Shown here: piece after piece, positions 14,066-17,899 of the stretch
Layout: every line of letters begins with the position of its first letter
Position numbering within the stretch: position 1 is the first letter of the stretch
DNA from: Dehalococcoidales bacterium
GTDB taxonomy: Bacteria > Chloroflexota > Dehalococcoidia > Dehalococcoidales > UBA3254
DNA: 17,899 nt
Assembly: GCA_016926695.1 (NCBI GenBank)
Contig: JAFGOB010000118.1
Coordinates: forward strand, 1-17,899
Reading direction: 5' to 3'
The notes under the pieces: model-generated
What the model was told of the DNA's origin: nothing
The model's input: only the letters and a program-made list of their open reading frames with translations
The model's database searches: none
Position numbers and translations under genes: made by a program

Positions 14066-15217
14066 TTATTTTCCTGTAAGTTCCCGGTGGGCTTTTTTAA
14101 GCTCTTGCGGGATATTGATCTTCTGCGGACATACCTCCACGCATTTACCGCATTCTATACAGTTATCAGCCCGCTGTTCCGGTTTAAGACCGAAAGGACT
14201 TTGGTATCGAAAGCGGGCTATCTGGGGAGCGCTGTAAACAGTCATCTCGTTATAAAGCTCGAAGATACCGGGGATATCAACGCCGTTAGGGCAGGGAGAA
14301 CAGTACCGGCACCCGGTGCAGGGAACAGGATGAAGGGTTTTGTAGGCCTCCCTGACACGGTCGTAAAGCGATAGCTCCCCGGCGGTGAGAAGGCCGCTCC
14401 CGGACTGCTCTGCACTGGCCACATTTTCCACCACCTGCTGCATATTGCTCATACCGCTGAGCGCCACTGAAATTTCCGGCTGGTTCCAGACCCATTGAAG
14501 GCCCCAGTCAGCCAGGCTGCGCTGGCTGGATGCCATCTGCCAGATTTTGGCCACTTTTTCCGGCGGATTCCTGGAGATCATTCCGCCCCTGAGCGGCTCC
14601 ATGACCACGATAGCCAGGTTTTTAGAGGCAGCGTATTCAACACCCTTTCTTCCGGCCTGGTAATTTACATCCATATAGTTGTACTGCACCTGGCAGAAAG
14701 TCCACTTGTCGCAGGCATCCACTATTTCTTTAAACAGCGCAAACTCATCATGGAACGAAAAACCCAGATAAGAAAACTTGCCGGCGTCCATCTGTTTTTC
14801 GGCCCAGCGGAGGAGTCCCCAGTCACATACTTTTTGCCATGCCGCTTTGTTAAGCCCGTGGAAAAGATAAAAATCGATTTTCGGTATTTGAAGCCGTTCG
14901 AGCTGTTCATTGATAATACGGTCTGCTTCATCAGCCTTTTGCAGCATATTGACCGGCAGTTTGGTGGCCACTTTTACTTTGTCCCTGTAGCCGTCCTTGA
15001 GCACCCTGCCAAGGATTTTTTCGCTGTTGCCCATATGGTACATATAGGCTGTATCCAGATAGTTAACTCCATGGTCGATGGCATAGCGCATGATGCGTAT
15101 GGCTTCAGGCTCATCCACGGGTGAAGACATATCCGTACCTTTGGAAGGCAGGCGCATGGCCCCGAAGCCCAGGGCGGATACCTTCCAGTCCAGTTTGCCG
15201 AACTGACGATATTTCAT
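14066..15217 (-). CDS. Aldo/keto reductase with C-terminal two-[4Fe-4S] ferredoxin domain
   Basis: The first ~280 residues form an aldo/keto reductase TIM barrel with the catalytic tetrad D55, Y60, K86 and H120 (LDTAYMYHMGNSE, VATKLP, FYLFHGL). The C-terminal part carries two cysteine clusters, C300-x2-C303-x2-C306-x2-C309-P and C353-x2-C356-x2-C359-x3-C363-P, each suited to a [4Fe-4S] cluster. This architecture is common in anaerobes and implies ferredoxin- or flavin-linked electron transfer rather than simple NADPH use; the physiological substrate is unknown. AGGGAGA lies nine bases before the ATG. The gene has its own promoter and an 87-base leader that contains a terminator-like hairpin. 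Confidence 0.92.
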   Translation of the reverse strand: MKYRQFGKLDWKVSALGFGAMRLPSKGTDMSSPVDEPEAIRIMRYAIDHGVNYLDTAYMYHMGNSEKILGRVLKDGYRDKVKVATKLPVNMLQKADEADRIINEQLERLQIPKIDFYLFHGLNKAAWQKVCDWGLLRWAEKQMDAGKFSYLGFSFHDEFALFKEIVDACDKWTFCQVQYNYMDVNYQAGRKGVEYAASKNLAIVVMEPLRGGMISRNPPEKVAKIWQMASSQRSLADWGLQWVWNQPEISVALSGMSNMQQVVENVASAEQSGSGLLTAGELSLYDRVREAYKTLHPVPCTGCRYCSPCPNGVDIPGIFELYNEMTVYSAPQIARFRYQSPFGLKPEQRADNCIECGKCVEVCPQKINIPQELKKAHRELTGK

Positions 15218-15246
15218 GAAGATTTTCTCCCTTAAATAACAATACT

Positions 15247-15281
15247 AAAAAAACGCCGGCCGGTATAATCCGGCATTCCGG
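15247..15281 (-). terminator. Terminator-like hairpin in the aldo/keto reductase leader (possible attenuator)
   Basis: Read on the minus strand, GCCGG (15274-15270) pairs with CCGGC (15259-15255), then one base and seven T (15253-15247). The loop contains a second CCGG and the flank a third, allowing alternative pairings. It sits between the promoter (15311-15340) and the ATG (15217), the place for an attenuator. The stem is short, so efficiency is uncertain. Confidence 0.4.
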
Positions 15282-15310
15282 TCAAAACAATTTAGCCGAA
15301 TATACACTAT

Positions 15311-15340
15311 AGTATAGCGGATACGACAAGAAAGGTTCAA
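15311..15340 (-). promoter_or_regulatory. Promoter of the aldo/keto reductase gene
   Basis: On the minus strand TTGAAC (15340-15335), 18-base spacer and TATACT (15316-15311), predicting a start near 15304 and an 87-base leader. Confidence 0.5.
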
Positions 15341-15389
15341 ACCAGATTTGTTGATCGTCCTGGAACGACCTGCCGGTCTCGACACGACA

Positions 15390-15418
15390 TTGACAAAATC
15401 ACCGGCGGAGAATACCAT
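15390..15418 (+). promoter_or_regulatory. Promoter of the zinc-ribbon gene
   Basis: A perfect TTGACA (15390-15395), 17-base spacer and TACCAT (15413-15418), followed by AAGGAGAAGGGAG shortly before the ATG at 15452. Confidence 0.6.
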
Positions 15419-15451
15419 TATATAGACTAAGGAGAAGGGAGCATTAACCTG

Positions 15452-15679
15452 ATGCAAGTAGAGATCAAATGTCCTGCCTGTAATTCGGATAGCAGCTTTT
15501 TTATAGCTAAAAAGGTATTTCAGGGTCCTTTCCGGTGCTGGAATTGCAAGGCCCTGTTCAGCGTCAAAGTCAAAGAAGGGGATCTCGAGTTTTGTGAGCC
15601 TTTGAGCCAGGAGGACTTCGACAAGATCAAAGCAGATAAAGAAGCAAGAAGGAAGCAGGCCAGAGAAAAATCAGCCTGA
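15452..15679 (+). CDS. Small zinc-ribbon protein
   Basis: In this 75-residue soluble protein two CxxC knuckles, C7-C10 (KCPAC) and C29-C32 (RCWNC), are spaced as in a zinc ribbon. The fold ends near residue 48, and a highly charged helical tail follows (EDFDKIKADKEARRKQAREKSA). Purine-rich ribosome sites and a near-perfect promoter precede it and a strong hairpin follows, so it is an independent transcription unit. Such proteins bind nucleic acids or act as subunits of larger complexes. There is no catalytic motif and I cannot name a partner. Confidence 0.78.
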   Translation: MQVEIKCPACNSDSSFFIAKKVFQGPFRCWNCKALFSVKVKEGDLEFCEPLSQEDFDKIKADKEARRKQAREKSA

Positions 15680-15714
15680 TATGAACGGCTGCTAAGGCCA
15701 AGTTGAGATTGAAT

Positions 15715-15748
15715 ATAGCTCTAACCTGAGATTTCAGGCTAGAGCTAT
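15715..15748. terminator. Strong bidirectional hairpin between convergent genes
   Basis: ATAGCTCTA plus CCTGA (15715-15729, with A15724 unpaired) pairs with TCAGG plus TAGAGCTAT (15734-15748, with C15739 unpaired), leaving a GATT loop: 14 base pairs and one mismatch. It lies between the convergent zinc-ribbon and nitroreductase genes. No long T-run is present on either strand, so it may act partly as a 3'-end stabiliser. Confidence 0.6.
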
Positions 15749-15779
15749 TCATGTTAAGCTGAAAAGCTGTTATCGTTAA

Positions 15780-16340
15780 TTACCGGATATAAGTAATTAC
15801 CTCTTTATCCCTGGGACGGGCGGTTGGAATCTCGCCTTCTCTGTACCCGAGAAGGATAGTGCAGACATGGATATAACCCTCCGGGATTCCCATCTCCTTT
15901 TTAAGGGCTTTTCCTTCTTGGGAGGCGAAAAGCAAATCGGATGAGGTCATGATCAATGAGCTGACGGAGAGGGATTCAGCGGCAATAAGGATGTTTTCAG
16001 CGGCCAATGCCGCATCTAACTGGGCGAAGCGGACCTTTTCATCAGCCGTCACGAAAATAACCGTCGGTGCTTTAAAAAAGGGATTGAACTTGGGATCCTG
16101 GGCCCTGGCGGCAAAGAAATCTATCCCCGAATTAAGCATGTTCTCTATTGTTATTTCTGCTATTCTCCTGAGCAGGTCCTTATCCTGGATGACGCTGAAA
16201 TGCCATTTTTGCTGGTTCATGGCGTTGGGGGCCATGACGGCGCATTCCATGATGTCCTGCAATTCCGCGTCGCCGATCTGGCGCTCCTGAAATTGACGTA
16301 TGCTCCTCCGGTTTTGAATGGTTTTAACAGTCTCATTCAT
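15780..16340 (-). CDS. Nitroreductase-family flavoprotein
   Basis: This probable FMN-dependent NAD(P)H oxidoreductase has 186 residues. RRSIRQF at 11-17 and APNAMNQQKWHF at 37-48 are the FMN-phosphate and ring contacts typical of the family. LDAALAAENILIAAESLSVSS forms the dimer-interface helix, and LLGYREGEIPTARPRDKEVITYI is the standard C-terminal block. TAAGGAG lies just before the ATG, 14 bases after the GYD-protein gene, so the two are co-transcribed. Physiological substrates range from nitroaromatics to quinones and flavins, and the sequence does not decide. Confidence 0.9.
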   Translation of the reverse strand: MNETVKTIQNRRSIRQFQERQIGDAELQDIMECAVMAPNAMNQQKWHFSVIQDKDLLRRIAEITIENMLNSGIDFFAARAQDPKFNPFFKAPTVIFVTADEKVRFAQLDAALAAENILIAAESLSVSSLIMTSSDLLFASQEGKALKKEMGIPEGYIHVCTILLGYREGEIPTARPRDKEVITYIR

Positions 16341-16354
16341 GCTGATTCTCCTTA

Positions 16355-16606
16355 TCAGTCTTTCAAATCCTGAACCGGAACAGCGCTCAATGTCTCTAAG
16401 GTATAATCAGTGGCGAATCCTATCTCCATGGCGAATTTCAGAGCTGTTTTAGAGTCAGAGGCCTCAAAGAGAACAACGCCGTCGTAACGGCCGAATGTGA
16501 CATAGACGTCTCGTACCGTTATACCTTCGGGTGTTTTTATCCTTTTAAGGAATTCAATGGCTTCTTTACCTTTTCCCTTGGGTACTAAAAGACTCATGAA
16601 TAACAT
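16355..16606 (-). CDS. GYD-domain protein
   Basis: This 83-residue ferredoxin-like-fold protein has the GYD-family pattern MSLLVPKGKGKEAIEFLKRIKTPEGITVRDVYVTFGRYDGVVLFEA. The family is named after a Gly-Tyr-Asp motif, here GRYDGVVLFEA at about 39-49. Members are small alpha/beta dimers of unknown biochemical role. GGAGG stands immediately upstream and an excellent promoter precedes it. It is the first gene of a two-gene unit with the nitroreductase, hinting at a shared redox or stress role (inference). Confidence 0.85.
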   Translation of the reverse strand: MLFMSLLVPKGKGKEAIEFLKRIKTPEGITVRDVYVTFGRYDGVVLFEASDSKTALKFAMEIGFATDYTLETLSAVPVQDLKD

Positions 16607-16641
16607 GGTTTTCCTCCTTCCCTTTTATTTGGCGGGAGATA

Positions 16642-16670
16642 ATCATATTATAATCCTATACGAATGTCAA
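16642..16670 (-). promoter_or_regulatory. Promoter of the GYD-nitroreductase operon
   Basis: On the minus strand a perfect TTGACA (16670-16665), 17-base spacer and TATGAT (16647-16642), followed by GGAAGGAGG before the ATG at 16606. It is the strongest promoter in the window. Confidence 0.72.
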
Positions 16671-16824
16671 TAGTGTATTATTATATGTAAATGGTATGAT
16701 TGTGAGGGTTGTCATGGCCTCATATGGAAGGTCTTTAAACAGACGTTGATAATGCAATAAATTCTTTTATGATTGAATCTCAAGCCCATTGACGCCCGTT
16801 TTTCTCCACCCTAAGATTAATTCT

Positions 16825-17095
16825 ATGTCAGCCAAAGTTAATAGATCTGCGGTGGTGGGGCTGGAGGGGTACATGGTACAGGTGGGAGGCGGACAGTGGC
16901 CCCGGGCCGGGAGAGATCAGTTTGAGCCATCACGGTGTGCTTTTCCTGGATGAACTGCCGGAGTTCGGACATGCCGTACTGGAGGTACTGAGGCAGCCCA
17001 TGGAAGACAAGGTGGTGACCATCTCCCGCGTCCAGGGTTCGGTCAAGTATCCCGCCAATTTCATGCTGGTAGAGGCCATGAACCTGTGTTCATGA
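16825..17095 (+). pseudogene. comM: comM/yifB (Mg-chelatase-like AAA+ ATPase) remnant with internal deletion and frameshift
   Basis: The ATG at 16825 starts [20 protein letters not shown], the N-terminus of ComM/YifB. It continues directly into VGGGQWPR, which in intact proteins lies some 250 residues later. One extra G in the run at 16904-16906 then shifts the frame; the next frame reads [21 protein letters not shown], the Walker B region, and on through [12 protein letters not shown] to [12 protein letters not shown] and TGA at 17093. The invariant NPCPCG and everything after it are gone. ComM is a hexameric helicase for branch migration in transformation; here it cannot function. The 218 bases between this remnant and the GYD gene hold only that operon's promoter region. 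Confidence 0.8.
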
Positions 17096-17176
17096 AGAAT
17101 GTAGCTGAAACGATTGAGAAACAGGTGATATCGGCTGGATATTCTCAAATGCCGGATGAAGTCCGGTTATCGCAAA

Positions 17177-17746
17177 TTATATAATATCAAACCGCCACTG
17201 GCAGGCAATATCCTTTTTGCTCCGGCGCGGAGGCAGCTTTACAGGCGTTGTTTTCATCCTGGGATTGAACATTGTGGCCCCAATTTGAAAACCCATCATC
17301 TCCACCACCTCGCACATATGTTTCTGTATCCCTGATTCGTGGTTTCTTTCCCAAACCTGGAGCGGAGCACAACGATTAACCGTCAATATTCCATGGTTAT
17401 TGTCTTTTACTTCGAATACCATGTCTATCATCGTGGCATTAATGGGGGTGCATTGGAAGAACTTGAAGTAACTCGGAACATCGTGGCCGGTAATATTCAT
17501 AGCATTACAGACGATGTTGATTTCCGCTTCCGAAGCGCCTTTTTTCACCCAAACGTACTCCTGTATCTGATTGGCAGCCTCTTCTCCCAGCTTGTCTTTA
17601 ACTGCCTTATACCAGTACTGATTTAATCCCCCGTACAGTTTGGCGGCAGCTCGAACAAGTTGAATAAGTCCTTCTTTAGATAAATCTTCCAGTTTTAAAT
17701 TGGGCTGAAATTCGCCACTATAGTCTTTTAATTCTTTCACCGGCAT
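17177..17746 (-). CDS. ATC hydrolase-like (DUF6125-type) protein
   Basis: In this soluble protein of 189 residues the N-terminal helices contain LKDYSGEFQPNLKLEDLSKEGL and AAAKLYGGLNQYWYKAVKDKLGEEAAN. The C-terminal half has FEVKDNNHGILTVNRCAPL, HMCEVVE and a closing LPPRRSKKDIACQWRF. This layout, with cysteines 126, 145 and 182, resembles proteins annotated DUF6125 or L-2-amino-thiazoline-4-carboxylate hydrolase-like, seen in anaerobic Chloroflexota and Desulfobacterota. The name is by homology; the activity is not established for such members. A textbook AGGAGGTGAG stands before the ATG. The family assignment rests on my memory of such sequences. Confidence 0.62.
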   Translation of the reverse strand: MPVKELKDYSGEFQPNLKLEDLSKEGLIQLVRAAAKLYGGLNQYWYKAVKDKLGEEAANQIQEYVWVKKGASEAEINIVCNAMNITGHDVPSYFKFFQCTPINATMIDMVFEVKDNNHGILTVNRCAPLQVWERNHESGIQKHMCEVVEMMGFQIGATMFNPRMKTTPVKLPPRRSKKDIACQWRFDII

Positions 17747-17795
17747 CTCACCTCCTGATGACTATTATTATATTAAAAATGTTTAATAAAAACAC

Positions 17796-17899
17796 TTATA
17801 TTCCCGTATTTTGTGAATAATCCGGGATACATTGCGCCACGGTTCCGGTCTTAGAGAGCCAGGCTTCCGGCGTTTTGAGAGCCACTATTCCGGATATAA
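17796..17899 (-). CDS. Possible C-terminal end of a CDS entering from the right edge
   Basis: The minus strand is open from the window edge for 33 codons to a TAA at 17798-17796, reading ISGIVALKTPEAWLSKTGTVAQCIP and on to NTGI. The composition looks protein-like and it lies on the same strand as the ATC-hydrolase-like gene, 49 bases upstream of it. An open frame of this length is not significant by itself and no family is recognised. Confidence 0.3.
   Translation of the reverse strand, partial: ISGIVALKTPEAWLSKTGTVAQCIPDYSQNTGI

Noticed and set aside
14495..15124. 209-codon plus-strand ORF opposite the aldo/keto reductase
   Set aside because: Antisense shadow; the reductase frame carries catalytic and Fe-S motifs.
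16930..17148. 72-codon minus-strand ORF
   Set aside because: Antisense to the comM remnant, whose plus-strand frame is clearly homologous to ComM.
17092..17184. 30-codon plus-strand ORF starting inside the comM remnant's stop
   Set aside because: No ribosome site, no recognised relative, and it runs into the 3' end of the opposite-strand gene; probably chance.
1..17899. CRISPR arrays, tRNA or rRNA genes
   Set aside because: No regularly spaced repeats with spacers, cloverleaf or rRNA-like sequence was seen on reading through the window.

Overview
The window reads as ordinary bacterial chromosome with short gene units on both strands, roughly balanced GC, canonical AGGAGG-type ribosome sites and sigma70-like promoters. 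An anaerobic member of the Chloroflexota, probably class Dehalococcoidia, is my best guess. It rests on the bacterial NurA-HerA pair with an extra HAS-barrel protein, the UPF0200 kinase-like protein, a ferredoxin-tailed aldo/keto reductase, a GYD protein beside a nitroreductase, and an ATC-hydrolase-like protein. This is inference from protein families; no rRNA, tRNA or other marker gene is present.

Layout. (1) 1-99: tail of an IS200/IS605-type TnpA. (2) 150-1517 (-): 14-TM-type drug exporter. (3) 1578-6234 (+): DNA-end-processing block with promoter, nurA, a 31-residue Lys-rich ORF, an orphan HAS-barrel protein, herA (overlapping it by 17 bases) and a dUTPase gene set between two REP-like repeats. 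(4) 6413-8486 (-): UPF0200 P-loop protein, dCMP deaminase and lipid kinase. (5) 8685-9383 (+): cytoplasmic GIN/DUF2807 protein. (6) 9399-10817 (-): padR plus an alpha/beta hydrolase behind a promoter carrying two identical operator palindromes. (7) 10951-13253 (-): GT2-GtrA fusion plus a PMT-like membrane glycosyltransferase. (8) 13450-14025 (+): MntP. (9) 14066-15217 (-): Fe-S aldo/keto reductase with a possible attenuator in its leader. (10) 15452-15679 (+): zinc-ribbon protein, then a strong hairpin. (11) 15780-16606 (-): GYD protein plus nitroreductase. (12) 16825-17095 (+): decayed comM. (13) 17177-17746 (-): ATC-hydrolase-like protein, with a possible CDS tail running off the right edge.

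How the genes fit together. HerA (ring translocase) and NurA (nuclease) are partners that resect DNA ends. HerA normally contacts NurA through its HAS barrel, so a separate HAS-barrel protein encoded between them is the most interesting element here. dUTPase and dCMP deaminase both yield dUMP, so two dTTP-precursor genes lie close to the DNA-repair block. The GT2-GtrA/PMT pair is the usual combination of polyprenyl-phosphate sugar donor synthesis and membrane glycosyl transfer. Several genes start only a few bases after a recognisable -10 box and lack a Shine-Dalgarno site, which suggests leaderless or near-leaderless transcripts.
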